Below, one piece after another: positions 13,201 through 28,200 of a stretch of DNA of 64,000 bases. Source of the stretch: Cylicocyclus nassatus (taxonomy: Eukaryota; Nematoda; Chromadorea; Rhabditida; Strongylidae). Both the position numbers and the translations under genes were made by a program. The stretch's first letter is position 1. Every line of letters begins with the position of its first letter. The stretch is taken from NCBI GenBank assembly GCA_958299035.1, contig CATQJL010000001.1, positions 46,253,870 through 46,317,869 on the forward strand, in the 5' to 3' direction. The notes beneath the pieces are model-generated. The model was not told the origin of the DNA and searched no databases. It saw nothing but the letters and a program-made list of their open reading frames with translations.

Positions 13201-16200
13201 CAGGTCCGGCCTTCCTTGAATCTTAGCATGACTGTGTAATCTTCTATCAGCTGATGTAGCGTAGACCAAGACTGGTAGATAGATTCATTGGCTTACGTAC
13301 GTTTCGGCTTCTCCGCCTTCTTCAAAGCCTGGAAAAAGACATTCACATTCATTCTCCCAATCGCGGGCGTAATCTATTTGATCACATGTCAGTCATGTGG
13401 TGAAGAGTATGTAGACGAAACAGGTCGAACTCTGTGCATCCGGACCAAGGAACATTTGAAAGGACTCGCAAAAGGTAGATCATCAACCCTCCTGAGTGCT
13501 CACAGCAGGCTCTGTCATGAAATTATCGCACGAGCCCCAAACTATAGCACGCAAGACACTTGAGGGGTCGTGGATCTGCTCTCGAAATCCAAAAATGATT
13601 AGAAAAGAAGAATGGATTGCCATCACAAACGAGCTTGCACCCTTCCGGACCCTTTGTGGATTTTGATCTACGGATAGGGGTCGGGTCAAGCGCGGGGGAG
13701 TGATTAACATATCACTAACTCATCAGTAGCGGCGCAGCTTTGCTTGGTGGTCGCTTTCTCTCATCCGCAAGGCTATAAGGTGAGCGCTAACCCTATTAGC
13801 GTTTTCTCGTTTGTTTGTTTTGGCTCTGTTGGCTGTTGAGTTGTACCGATGTGGTGAAAACGAAGCATTTGGGAGGATAGATTGTAAATGTCGACGTTTC
13901 CAGGCTCTGAAGAAGGCGGAGAAACGAAACGAAACGTACATAAGCCAAAAAATCTATCTACCAATCCAATCTTGAAGTTTCGATTGTTGACAAAAAAAAT
14001 GAAATGGAGAAAGAATGAAATAAAAAAATAAAAATATGTGAAAAAATACATACAAATGAAATGTACCGCTGACTGGTTTTTCCTAGGGCAAACTTTCCTC
14101 ATCGAAATCGTCGCGATTTGACCGATTCAGCGATATCGCGTCTCTGACTTCGCGAGGCGATTATATCGCTGAGATTGAACTTCTTTCCCGAAAGATTTGT
14201 TGAAAGTATTTTTTGTTGATTTAGAATGTTTACTTGCAGAGATGTTCAGAAACTAATCAATATCTGCAACATCACAATCTTTGACGTTTTTTTCAGCGCG
14301 GGAGCCACAAAAATTTCAAAGGCACAAACCTGCTCAAAAAATTATCTTTGCGAGATTAGGAGGAACGGCACATCTAGTGCGATATTGAGAGGAACGGCAC
14401 ATCACTGCAGTGATATATCCCCTTCAACAAATTGAACTTTGGGCTGTTCACGATATTGCAGTCAATCTATGCTGTAAGGCCGTTTCGTAAAAGTTACGGT
14501 AGGTACAAGGTAACTGAAGTGCAAACTTTCATTTTTCGGGGAGCGGAGAGGGAGGGGTGAACCGAGTGATATTAAGGCAAAGTGATACCAGTAAGGTTTT
14601 TGTGTGGATTTTGTAGACGTCTGAGGCAAGTTATGAGGATGCACCTCAAGTCGGTATCAGACCTTGATAGAAGAGAAAGAAGGAGTATCGAACTAAATTA
14701 CGTTTCAACAGCCGCAGGGACTTGATTAGCGTAACCCACCGTAACCTATAAAAACGGTTCTTGTGCAAATCACCGTCGATCAGCTTGTCCAGTGAGCCTC
14801 ATAGGCTGAGTTGCGTCCGCGAACGCAGAACACAGTGTTCGAATGCATTCATTTGAGGGAGAAGTATGCCCAGGTAGAGCGATTAGCGACTTTACCGCCT
14901 CGATTTCGTCGCTACTTCCGGCAAATCGCGACGAATAGAAATCGCAACGAAATCGCGTGATGTACGCCCGCCCGGCCTTTCAGAATACCATTCTATAGAG
15001 CAAAGCAAGCTCTAAAAAATGACCATCGAGGATCCATCAAGTCATGATCCGTAAACTTTAAAGCGAAAAACTGAAATTTTCGATTACTCCCAAAACATCT
15101 CCTTCCAGAGAATTCTTATACCTTTAACTTGGTCATCATACTGCAAACCATAGTGATTGTAACCAAAAATGCAAGTGCTAGGTTTTTTTTTCGAGGTCCA
15201 AAATGGGGAAGCAAAAGTAGCGCAAAAATGCGAGAATGTCATTTTTTGGGATTGGTGTCAACTTGGTATTTCTCGATACCAGGGCAAAACTGCGGTACGT
15301 AGTATATAACCGCTGTGATGGGATATGGGATCTGAACCTGAAGTTGTCATTTTTGGAGTTCCTTTCTCTCTCAATTTTTATACGCGCAAACAAATCCAGC
15401 AAATCCAATAGCAATTCGATAACTATTATATATCTAGTGTATGATGGCCAAGTTGGGGACCGTAGAGGTTTTTTAGAGGAGATCCGATTTTTAGGCAGTC
15501 AAAAACTTCAATTTATAGTTCTTTTATCAATCATTAGCGGTCATCTTGTAGAGCTAGCTCCGCTCTATCGGATGGGCCAAGTTTGTTAAGAAAACAAAAA
15601 CGGCTCAATTTATTTGAACAAAGCAAGGCATACTTTTGAGGCACCCTAATAATTATGAGAAGATTGGCATGAAAAGGTTTCAAAATGATTAGCTTTGGAT
15701 CATTGACTTGTGGGGCAAAACTGGAAGCGGTCATCGCTGGGACGAAATATTAGGTGAAGTGATTCCATCCTGCTCACTTTGAAACTTTACACCCCTGAGG
15801 CTTCTGGGACAGCGAGTCAGATGTGCAATGAGTCACTGTTCCGAAAAAAGTCGTTTTCATGGGCCAGTCTAGGGGTGACATCCTTCTCCTTCCCTCTATC
15901 AAGCGCTGCAAATCATGACTAAAAATGGCAAAAACAATCTTTGCATTTTGCAATTCCTAGCAAACTGCTACCACCATGAGGAAGCTGTTAGAGTAGAAAA
16001 TTTGGAAATGTTCTCTTTGTAAAATCAAAACCACATGGAATCCACTGATATAACCACTCACCACTAATTTTGCGCAAAAGACTTGTCATATATCTTCCCT
16101 ACCGCATGCGCAGTCCTGCTGCTGACATTGAGCAAGAGCATTCTTTGACTACGATTGAATTCATCGGCACTTTTTCCTTCGGAGGTGCTGATGAATTCAA

Positions 16201-19200
16201 TCGTAAGTGTAGTTACATAGTCTCTACTTTGTTTGTAATAACCAAGCAAACTTTGAGTTCTGTAAGCAATTCGTCCTTTGTGAAGCATTGCTACTGTTCA
16301 CTCTGTGATCCAGCGATCTGATAATAGTTTTCGTAACTTTTCAAAATCTGTACAATTCTCTTTTTGTAAGGCTTGCTTTCTGTTGTTAGCTGAGCTTTTG
16401 CAAATGTTTGACTAGCTCAAATTTCTTTCGTTACCCCAAAAGTGGGAGTGCTTTGCACGGTACGCTTGGGTATCTGAGGTACATGAACCATTTGAGGAAA
16501 CTGATTGGGAAGACATGACGGCCAAGAACTGCGGTATAATTCTTCGCTTGAAATGTTCTCTTTCCAGTCGACCAATCAGCGTTTATTGGTACGGTACCGA
16601 ATGGTATTTGCATGATTTTTCGGCAGCGGTCAACACAATAAGCTTTGGCTTAGCGAACGACCTCTCAATCATCAAAACGTAATACAAGTACGATTCTTGA
16701 CACTGCTTTCAACGATTGTTAGAGATTTTGCCAAAAAATTTGATCCAACCGCTAAATAAGTCAGTAGTCCGCTTTCTGCCTATGATGAATTCTGCACAAT
16801 TCTGCATGGGTGCTGGTTTCCATCAAAGGTGGCAAAAATTTCTGTAAACGTATTTTTCTCAAACCACAAGCGCACAGTGTCTTATACAGAACAAATCCGG
16901 AGTACGGTATGGCACAGTCAAGCTATGCATGGCATTATAAGTGTTCGTAAATTAATAATTTTTGCAATCTATACTGTTGTGATCTTTTGCACATTAACAT
17001 CGCAAATTATGTTGCATAAATTAGATAAGGTTTAAGCAAGAGCAACTCTTTTTGTTTGCAATGTACATTAAATATTTTGCTATTATTGTAGATCATAGCA
17101 CGACTGTAATGCTCAATAGGCATGGTTCAAATTTTGCATACCAAAGTACGCGCCAAAAAAATTTCTGATCTGCACATTTGTCACCTGAGAATGATTCCTT
17201 CCAAAGAAATCAGTGAATTTCTTAGTTTGTAACTGTTCGCTGCTGCTGTGGGTAGTCAGCCGCTGATAAATGCAAATTCGCTAATCCAAGTGAATTATAT
17301 GAAATCCTCTGTTTGGTAGTTCAGATAGTCATAACCCCATTTTGTGAGCTCTGAGAGCTGCATCGAGAGGGCATCAGCTAGTGTAAAGCTTTGCTTCATT
17401 TTTCTGCTATGAGTAGTTTTGTCGGATTGTGGGGGTTCATGAGGTGCGAAAAAATTATCGATTCTGGTTTAAACAAGCCATCCGCCAGCACTTGTAGACA
17501 GACACATTTGTTCGATTCTGAGTAATCCACCCTCCTTTGCTGCATTTGAGCTTCCCGATCTGGAATGCTGCAGAAGACGGGTAATTGTTTGGGATGAATG
17601 TTAATTGGAGCTGCATAGGGAGATTTTGATGACTATTGTTGGAGAAAAATTTTTCGGAGAAGCCTCATAAATGAATCGAGAACAGTAAAGGGAGAGAATT
17701 CGCGCTGCAGTGATTTGCATAAAATCATCCTATATTTTATTACAATGACTGCGTACCTTTCGAGAAGCAAACAGAATGAAAACTTTACATCCACGACGTT
17801 CGAGGAATCGCGGTCGTTTACTTTTTCGTTTGGATGATTTTACGAGAGTGCTGTCCCCGTGGGCGGTGATGAACAACGCTCACTTTCTTGCCCCTGTACA
17901 CATCCTCCCTGAAGTTTTCGAGACAGGATGACTCAAAGCAGGTCAGGCAAAATTCAAAAAGATTACTGCATAATGATGCAGGGAAAGTCAAGCTCTGACT
18001 CAACAACAAAGTATTAGATTAGGCAAAAAGCATACTAGTAAAGCAGATTGTGAGAAAGTTTAGATATCGAATGGAGCTACAGTATACCAAGTTTGAACTG
18101 GACTTGTCCCCGAACGCAAACAATCGCTTGCCCTAGCTTGTAGTTAGCTTCCGTAGTGTCAATGTACGACCCAAGCCGCATGTCATATGCATGCATGACC
18201 GAGAAACTCAACTTCAAACTCCGGCCCAAACCGTATTTCCCACCGGAACCCGATCTGGTCTTTTCGGACGGAGTACGGTTTAAGGGATAATCTAGGTCGA
18301 GCTTATAAGGCAGCCGTCTGGAACATTCAGATGCATAGATCTACGCAAGAAGTCATGTAGGACAAATTCCCCTAGATGCCTTTGACAGTATAACGTTCGT
18401 TACATTTGGTCATTGAAGCTTATATCTTAATCTAAGTAATGACTATCCTAGAATAAATCACAGGAAAAACCTGAAGAAGAGACCTACATGACTTGAGTTA
18501 GTTTAAAACGCTGGCTTCATACAGCTATGTTTAGCTGCGGCGTTATTATGAAGCAAGTTATCAGCTTTTTCTATGAACAAGTGGTTTACTTAAATATAAG
18601 ATGAAAAGATTGCCTGTTTATAAAAATCTGCAGAAAATGTGCTGAGATATCAAAGTGACATTAGCCGAATCTTTTGTCGTAACAAAAATTTTAAGGGAGT
18701 ATATTAGCGCTTAGATTATCTTTACCGTAATACCAGTAAGTCGATGAGCATGCAAATCTCGCAAGAAGAACGCCATTAACAGATTGGTGGGCAATGGACA
18801 GCATATTTGGAATCAGCTCCCAAATCAAATTTCCAGAAACTTTTTTCTTTTTCAAACACTCTAAGTTGAGTGCCATTCCTTGTTAGCAATCTTATCAGAT
18901 GCAATTTACTTGAGCCACCGGTTGCATGGAGTGAAAGGAGATGTAAACTGACTGTATGGTCTTGAAATTCTCAATAACAAGATTTTTTCAAGCATGATTA
19001 GCATGAGCTTAACTATGCACCTATGATTCAGACTCTTTCACAACTGTCGATGATGGAAGCAGATATGCGAAACGCCAACGCAGCCATGGCCGGGGAACTT
19101 TACCCGTTGGCAAAGCAGAAAGCCACTACAGTCATCCACGAGGGTCGTGACATAGCCGGTTAGTTTAAAGTGATTCTTTTTGGACACATATGCGCCTCGG

Positions 19201-22200
19201 GCAGCAGCGCCCCCACTAGTGCAGACACTGCACAACCACTTCCTCCCATTCGCTTTTGCTGCTATATATACTAGCACTTCACATAATCTTCTCCAATGAG
19301 CAGGTCATTTCTTTTCGCTGCTCGGTGACAATGGTGACATGTCAATTGTGATTGAACTTTGGTGACCTTCGACCTCATTTGCTATCAAGTCACTTCTGTT
19401 TTCGTACTGCACAATCACTCATCCCTCGTAACACTTACTGCAAACTGTGACTCTTCTCCATTTTTAACCTGATTCAAATATCACATTAGATTAGTCAAAC
19501 TGAATCAAAATCTAATGCAGACATCTTTAATATGTTGCGTACCCTCTCCAAATTTTCTGAGGTGCAGGTCATCCTCTACGAGCTGTTCTTTATTTCCTTA
19601 CAGAATCCTCTGAAACCTTGAGAAAAAACATGTTGCCATGATTCCCGTGAGCGATTCCGGTCTTCAAGCCCATTATAAAATGTTACTGAAGCATTTTTCT
19701 ATCTTTTCGTCATGCTTTCAAAATTCTTGTCATCAGTGGCTTTCTTATGAGTAGTTTGCCGTGATTCCATCGCGCCTACAGTATGACACCAATACAGTAA
19801 CCCACGATTATATTTTGAACGGCATTTTGACACTCACAGAAGTCATCCTAGGTCGAAGGAAATATACCTCAGCAAATTTTAAAGCCGCTATTTTATTCGT
19901 GTGCCATTCCACTACATGACAGAACTCAATCCTCCTATCAAAACAATTTTTCTTTGAACCACATTATTACAGCAGCGACCTTATGGCGGTAAAGTCATAA
20001 GCATGGCATCTGCCTTTTTTGGTAAACAAGAAGATTTAGTAGTGCTGCCCTTCAACCAGAAATTGCTTTACAAACCCAACGGCAGTAAATCCTACTCTGA
20101 ACGACGGCGGAGGCGGCTACCATTGGATAGTGCTGGCTCAGTGCTGGCAGACATGCTGTCCTGAGCCATGGCAGTCCAGATGTAGCCAGCTGAATGGGTC
20201 TCTCTCGTCCTCAAGATTAGTCTCACAGCCGAACTCCTCCATACTCCTTCAGTAGCCTTTGTGTTGAGACCTTCAGAGTTTCTATCAATTTTTCGACGTT
20301 GAATAGGCGCACATATTATCATAGGCACAATTTCAATTATCTCATTAAATATGCGTATCTGTATCTGCTATCCATTCTTCATGCTCTATATTGCTGTTTT
20401 CATTCGTATAATTGAAATACTATACTTTTAGCAAGGGAGGTACTTACGTACGAAGAACACGCTCTGGTGAAACAACGGTGTCGAGAAATGGAGGTTCAAC
20501 TGCGTATGCTTGAAAGTCTTGCCAATGATCGCCAGAGAGGCACGCAAGTCAGTCAAGAGGTGCGTACAACTTTTATTAGGCTCAGAAAATGTATCTGATC
20601 GGAGTGGTTAGATATAACAGCATTTAGAACTAACAATAAGGGTTTGAGGAAAGAACGGAAAGAAAAAATAACCTACAGTCCCGTGATAACAATATCCAGG
20701 CAATATGCATAAAAGGATAAACTACAGAGTAGATTTTCAGTCGAGATAGAACTCGAAGGAACTTCGAAAGTTTGCGCTCTTTTTTGCATAGCCTAGGGAA
20801 TCGAGATCGTATAGACCATCTTTGACTTTTTTGTGTCTTGATAAATAGCTTTACGAAAAAGATTGGGGCGAACAACTGTTAAGATCTTCTGCGATATACT
20901 GTCTGCATATGCACTACACTTGGTAAAAAAATTTAACCGAAGACAATGAAGTGCAATTTCATGACTATTTTGAAGTAATTTTTAGAATTAGTGACTATTT
21001 TTTGGACAAGATACTAAAGACAGATCAAATTCTTTGCGAAATTGGTTAGTTTCATATCATCACTCGCATACGGGCTGAGGACCGCAAACTACCGTATCCC
21101 TCACTAATAATTCATTATCTCGATTTGTCATTTTCGAATTAGCATTTTCAGTAGTCTGTCTGATCCATAATTGAGATGACTATAATGTTGTCAACATACT
21201 TTTAAATTTTTTATTTCCAAATTTCCTAATTTCAGCTAGCTAGCCTACAAACATGGCAGGATATGCGTGTCGTACCTTTCCTTGCCACGCATGCCGACAT
21301 GGGTGGGACCTTGAACGAAGCGGTAGATTTTATTGAAGCGCACAAATTATTTGCGGATGAAGTCGTTGTAAGTCTTCTGTCTAGAATAGAAGCATAACCA
21401 CTTATGGTTACGCAATTTTGCAGAATCGCGATGCATCCGTCGTCTCAGCAATGTCAAAGACGTCACAGATGACAGTAGTAGAGCAACATGCTATGAGAAC
21501 ATTTGAAAGAAACTACGAGCGGCTCAAAGAACTTCTTGAGCATCGTATGCGTATCGGTAGCAATTTTGTCCAGGTAGAAGCTTATTTTTCGCAGAAAAGA
21601 ACTCAACAGGGAGCTAATGACGCTTTGAGGTGCACAAATTCGCGAAAGACCTAGAATCATCGTTTGATGCTCTCGGATCCCTGCTTGACACCAATAGGGA
21701 CTTCGCGAGCGATAAGGTGGCAGCACAAGTGAATAATGTCTTCCGCATGATTGAGGAGACGATGACTCAGGAGAAACATGACGGTGAGTGATGTTGAGTC
21801 TATACTACTGCATCCTCCCGAGCAGCTGTAGAATGACGAACTGAGTTGTAGAACCAACAATAAGAAAAAATATGCGCTCACTTACACTGTCACGTATTCT
21901 TATTAGTTTTTGCCGAAAAAAGCACGAAGGAACCAGCTGACTCTTAGCAGCTGGCCGTGACTTCCTTATAGAAAAGCAGTTATTCGCTCTAAATGATCCT
22001 GCATTCTACACAGTTGGGCGCAACCAACTCAACTGAAACACAAAGCTTGACAGAATACAGCAAAACCCGCAGAAGAATGTCTACAGACATTTCAAATGAT
22101 AATATTGAGAATGCTTTAGTAAACAAAATCATATCAACTAATAATTGTCATACCTATAACGGTTAACCTATGCATACCTTTCACAGAGTCGAGATCAAAA

Positions 22201-25200
22201 CGAATTCAGTTTGTGCAAATCTTGACAGAGCAGTAACGCTAGTATAGCCAGTACATGTAATTATATGTTGACATCAGTTGCCTACCCAGGATGTCCAGTC
22301 GGGGAACAAAATTTTTTTGGAAGAGACGTAAGGCGTTAGCCACTTCAAGATTTTTTTGGGATGCTTCCCAAAGTTTCTGCGGGCCTTAGTCCCGAGGTTT
22401 CAGGAGGAAAAATGTGTGGAGGCAGCCACGCCCCGAAAAAAATCGTTTTACAGGGCTAATATTGAATTTCGGAACTTTTTGAAAATCATCGCAAAAGTTT
22501 TTCGTTGGTGGGCTTCACTAGCCATTGTCGAAAGTTAGAAAATGATTACATTATATAGAACTAGGGGTATCTTCCATCAGAAGGGTTTGTCGAACATACT
22601 GTTTCGGAAAAGCAGAATGCTGCAAACCTTCCTGTAATCCCTTTCATTGGAAGAGACGGTCAAGAGGTGCGCCTTCTCCATACGTAATCAGATCAATAGC
22701 CCAATTTAGAGCTGTCCAAGTCTTTCAAGAAACCAGGCAAAGTTATACAGCTTACTGGCTATCCGAAGTCACCACGTGCTAAGTTTGGCGGGTTTGGGTG
22801 AAGAGTTGAACGAAATGTCTACGAAATTGCGACTAGATGCATTTTCACGAGTTTTGAACTTTAACATCTATATTCTCAATAGATTTCAAGGTGATAAGGT
22901 TAAACGGCAAAGCAGTGGTCTTATGTAACTCCTCAGAAGTCTGATAGGCTTTTAGATCTTCATTGAACATGAAAATGCTCTACTTGATGTCCATCTGACA
23001 ATAAAAATCATGCCTCTTGACCTACACCCCCTTTCACTCTAGCTGCATGGAAAATCAGAAGCAAATTTCAGTTGAAAGATTTGTCAATGCTGCTCAGACA
23101 GTACAAAGAAGTGATGAGACTCTGGATGTACATCGATCCGTAAGAGCGGCACAGAATATGCTGATCGACCACGATCACCGCTACATTTATCTCAGATCGA
23201 AATGGGACGATTGGCAGAGAAATAAGGCAAGCTTTGAGTGAAGCTTTGAAGAGCTTTCGATTTTGCATTCAAAAAAGAACCAAAGCTCATCAGTTCTGTT
23301 TCAGATCGAACTGAAGAAGCATGTAAGGATCATCGAGGAGATTGAGATGTGGCAGGAAGACACGTGGGAGATCATTAGACTCCTCGAGAACACTGCCGTC
23401 ACTACTCTGCAGGTTGATTTTTTGAGATCTGATGACTCGAGGTCAAAAATTTTCTTGTAGGAGAGCGAAGGGCTTCATCGCAGAGTTGCTGAGCTGGGTC
23501 AGACGATCGACCAACAGACGGCGAAACTGGAAGACGCGAGAAAGTATAGAGAAAGTGAGCAAAGCAGAAAAAACTTCTTTTGCTATATTTCCACCCTTTC
23601 CTCGTATTTTACGCCTTGCTACGTACCGGCTACAACTCCCAATACATTGTGTACCTATGCGGAATTTCCATGATTCTATTGCCATATCTTGCAGATGAGG
23701 AGTACAACAGAAGAATTGACGAGCTGCTGAGGAGACAGAAGGAGATAATGGAGCGCTACAAGAAGCTAAAGAAGAAGGTAGAATCAGCTACAAGTTTTTA
23801 AAGAATCAGCTAATGTTTTTGAAATCGAGAAACGAAACAGCCCTTTTGTTAGGTGGAAATCGAGTACGAAACATTCGCGCAGCAAGAAGTCGAAGAAACA
23901 ATCAGAGCTCCTCAAATTCTCACCGCCCTGCAGGATGCCCAGGTCTGATAATATTTGCTTAGGAGTTGAAACTTGGCAGAAATATCAAAATTTCAAGGTT
24001 GAAGAAGGTACCCGCTTCGAGTTTGTTGCACGGATCGAGGGCGAGCCAGAACCAAAAATCACGTGGGTCTCTTTGCAAAATTATACCGTATTCATCCTAC
24101 TGTAACACGGTGACGAGGCTAGAATAGTTATGAATTCTCCTTCAGCTGGCTAAAGGATGGAATCGACGTCAAAAACAACATCGACTATCGTCAGGAATAC
24201 ATTAACGGAGTTGCTAGCCTAGTTATTGAGGTGCGAATTTCTTTAACGACATCAAGTGCTTACAAAACAATTATGAAATTTTTGTCATATATTGTGGTGC
24301 TGATTGTTCCAGGAAACTTTCATCGAAGATACGGCCACATATACGGTTCGAGCCGAAAACGAAGGAGGAGTTGCGGAAAGCAGCGCCAAACTAACAGTTA
24401 AATGTATGTTTCTATACCATGTCAAAACAAACACAAAGAAAAGAGCCTGATGATCACTTTTTTACTTAAATTTCTCGTCCCGATTACAAGAAAACCCACA
24501 ATTTGCTCTCATATTCTTGGAAACAAGGAACTTCCTAAGCTATGCATTTTCAGCCCGCTCAACCGTTTCTAGCTATCTCGAAGAGGAAAAGCCGCGATTT
24601 ATTAAGAAACTAACCAATGTAACAGTGACAGAAGAAGAGACAGCTCGCTTCGACTGCGTTGTTGTTGGTCGTCCGGAACCAGAAGTGGTAAGTGTCACAC
24701 TCCTAAAAGGAATTCTCCCTGGTTGATGATTGCATCATTCAGCGGCATTTTGAGAAATTACACTGATGCATGCAGACATTTTTGGTAGAACTCACAATTT
24801 CTGTTATAGGTTTGGTACAAAGAAGAGAACACCATAAAGGAAGACAAGAGAGTGCACTTCGAATTTACCGGCGACCATTGCACGCTTACCATTGATCGGA
24901 CAGGTTATCCACATCATTAACTAGTTAACCCGCTTCCCCTACTAGCATTCTAGTTTCAGTACCATCCGATACCGGATTGTACACTGTCAAAGCGAAAAAT
25001 ATCCATGGCGAGGCTATCAACTTCTGTCAACTGAAGGTTGTTAATCAACACCATCTAGATCATTATTAGAAAATTCATAATTTCAGGTCATTCCTAAGAA
25101 ACAACCACCACCCACTCCTCCAAAGCCTCTGGGGCGCCCTGTTAAACCACCGACAATCAGAACGACGTTAACCAGCACCACGTACGAAGAAGGAGATACA

Positions 25201-28200
25201 GCAATCCTTCAGGCACGTAATCTCCATTTTCGATAATAGCTGGGGTATGAGATGGTATGGATTCTGTAAACATTAGATTCTGCATCGCAATCAGAACTTG
25301 TCAGAAATTCTCCAATTTTCACTCAAAGCCTATTCGATTTTAGAAATTTTCGCTATCAGTTCCATCAATAGAAATTAGTTATCTGCGTAGCTTTGTATCA
25401 CATGAAGGTAATAAAAAGCTTTTGCATCTCTTTCCTTTTCCTCACGTCTTTCACCAGTTGCTTCCAAAATGCTACTGAAAATAATCCTTCGCTCCAGCAA
25501 CTCCTGGTTTGGCAGACAGAAAATTTTGCAAAACTTTAGGTCATCAAGTTTCTTTGCTTGAAACTCTGTCATCCCAGCTTCGTACCTGAGATTTGAATCG
25601 CCACTATTATCCATGCCAAAAAATTGTGCATAAGTGTACCCAAAAGATTGACTACTGTGTTTGTTACTGTACATCAGCATCGTATATTAAGTACATCATA
25701 CTCCCAACATCTATGAGTAATTTTCCCTAAAAAAGAAATTCTACAGACACGATACATAGGCTCCATTCTCATCTCCTTGAAACAGTAAAAAAGTAGCTCT
25801 CCCGAATCATCTCCCAAACAAGACAATAGATTTTTACTCAGTCGAATTTAGATAATTAAGATATCTGTTAATTTCAGCTCATGTCTTCTCTGGATATGAG
25901 TATCAAATATTTCAGATAAACGTGCAAGGAGAGCCGCGCCCTCGCGTGGAATGGCGATTTGAAGAGCAGCCCATTTACACAACAACTACCACGAAAATCG
26001 AGGAAACGGTAAATCACAAAAATGACTTAAATGGATATATAATGTAAAGACGGTGTTCAGGAAGAAGGCTGGCATCGTTTGATCATCTCACCCATCACCC
26101 CTGCTCATGCCGGCACCTATACGGCTGTGGCTACCAACGAATATGGCGAATCGTACACCTCGGCCACGTTGACTGTCCAGCCTTCAACCACCACCAAAAC
26201 TGTCGTTGAAGATATGCTTCAGGAGGTAAAATTATTCAAGCATAAGTGTAACCTATCAGTAGCTAACTGTATTCTTTTCAGGACACTTACGAGAAGCTTC
26301 AATCTGAAAAACAGGTACCTACGTCTGATTCCATTATCAATATCAGAGAAGACCATATTCCGCCTTATACTCATAGAAGCATCCCTTTGACTCCTTTTTC
26401 GGTTCTACTCCTGTGTGGCTTGACAAAATACAAAAGATTTTTCTAACCCAAGAAAACATCTTTAGCGTCAGGAAGCTGCAAGAGCTGCACGACAACAAGA
26501 AACAAAGAAGACTACTGAAAAACGATGGGTTGAGGTTCTGTTTCCTGAGTTTTCCAGTGTATTCTTCCTTTGGTTTTCCATTGTAAACTTCCTTTCTGAT
26601 AACACTATGCAAGAGTGGCATAAATTTAAGTTGGTCGAGGAACAGATGTCCCAACCGTCACCGATTTCTGAACCGATTTCTGTAACAAGCGAGAAGAAGA
26701 GGGTGTTAGAACGACGCTGGGTAGATGTTAGTGCCAGTATCTCATATTTTCTTCCTAAGAAATATCTGCTAATTTTCTTTGCATAGTCTTGAGCTTATTT
26801 GATCTACAACTTTACCTTTCTGGCCTAATCATTAGATTCGCTAGACTAATATAGTTATTTCCAGCAAATAGACGATATTCTCGAGCAAGCGACGCGACGC
26901 GAAGTGCAAACAGCTGAAACTTACGTAAAAGTAATAAAATAGTTTTTGGCCTTTTACTAATCCTAATAATGGAAGATTAGATGGTAGACGAACTGATGCG
27001 AGATGCTCTACCGCGAACAGAGAGCGAGTCCACTCGCACTCTGACGAAGGAGTACGCGCAGGTTCTCTCTTCTTTGATTTCCACTAAAAAGCGCTTTTTC
27101 AGTTTCCTATCCTTTGACAACATTATGGACTTTTGATCGCAATAAATTTGAAAACTTTGCATAATTTTTACCTTGAAGGAGATCCATGAAGCACCAAGAC
27201 CTGAAATCGAAACGAGTACGACCACCAAAGTCTCTCTGGAAGCATATCATGCAGGAGTAAGTTTCAATTTCCTGAGTAACAACAATTCTGCCGTCTACGA
27301 TATTATTTCTGCTCCCACTAAAAAGTGAAGAAAAAATGTTCTTTCCAGAAAATTGATGTTGCTCCACAACCAGAAATCCAGACAACCACAACGACTCAGG
27401 TCGCTGAAACATATCATGCCGGGGTAAGATCTCGTCGCTTACAAGTTATGATTCTAATCTTGCTAAAGATCTGTAAAAGGGACTGATCCTGCGAAGTGTT
27501 TCAAATAACTAAAGGATCAAATTCCAGCAAATTCACGAAGTTGCACCTAAGGTCGAAACAACAACAACTACACAGGTCACAACGGAGGCTTACCACGCAG
27601 GGGTAAGGGTAATTCGCATACCGTCGTTGGATATTAACTTGAAAAAGATTTTAGTGCTCAAGCGCTAAACATTTACAACTTTTTGCTTCGTTTGCACGTC
27701 TTTGAACTAGCTGAAAAAATTTTTTCAAACTAGTACTCTGAAGCAAAAAATATACCCATTATACAAAGTTTATAATCTGCAAGCTTTCATGCAACGCATA
27801 ACCCAAATTTACGTTGGTACCACATTTTAGGCTTACTACGAGGCGGTGCCCGAGGCGAAGCCGGACAAACAGAAAATCACTACGGAGAAGCAAGAGAAAA
27901 TGTATAGCGCTGTGAGTTATCACTCGGTCATTTCATGAAAAAAATTTTATGTGGGGATTTTTGAGTTGACCACATTAATTTCGTAGGTGAAATAAATGGG
28001 TGTGCGATAATTTGGAGAGAAGCAGTGGAGCACTGAATAACTTTTGATAAACATGAAAGAGGTTATTCATCATCCAGTATGTGCCCTTTTTCAACTTCAA
28101 ATTGCAAACAGAGCAGCTGCAGTATCAGTTTCGCCTTCTGGAATAATGCTTAAATTATAGTGTACGAGATTTCTCGTGCTATCGCTCAGTGAGCTCGTGA

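Larger units (their letters stand above)
9751..19031 (+). other. Intron 10 (9.3 kb), non-coding and repeat-rich
   Basis: It joins phase-0 exons at 9750 and 19032. Contents: GC-rich dispersed repeat (10937-11160), Penelope-like fragments (13267-13975), truncated MITE (14990-15649) and a hairpin (16147-16208). A short sequence GGAACGGCACAT recurs at about 12089, 14352 and 14391. Between 16210 and 19031 nothing is recognisable on either strand. A missed symmetrical exon cannot be excluded. Confidence 0.5.

Noticed and set aside
13700..13760. Possible hammerhead ribozyme of a Penelope-like element (CTGATGAG on the - strand)
   Set aside because: No GAAAC partner or closing stems at the right spacing.
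23017..23241. ATG-initiated frame MENQKQISVERF... as the exon
   Set aside because: Phase does not fit exon 16. TTG at 23072 with a 56-nt intron (23140-23195) gives a spectrin-like peptide and closes both junctions.
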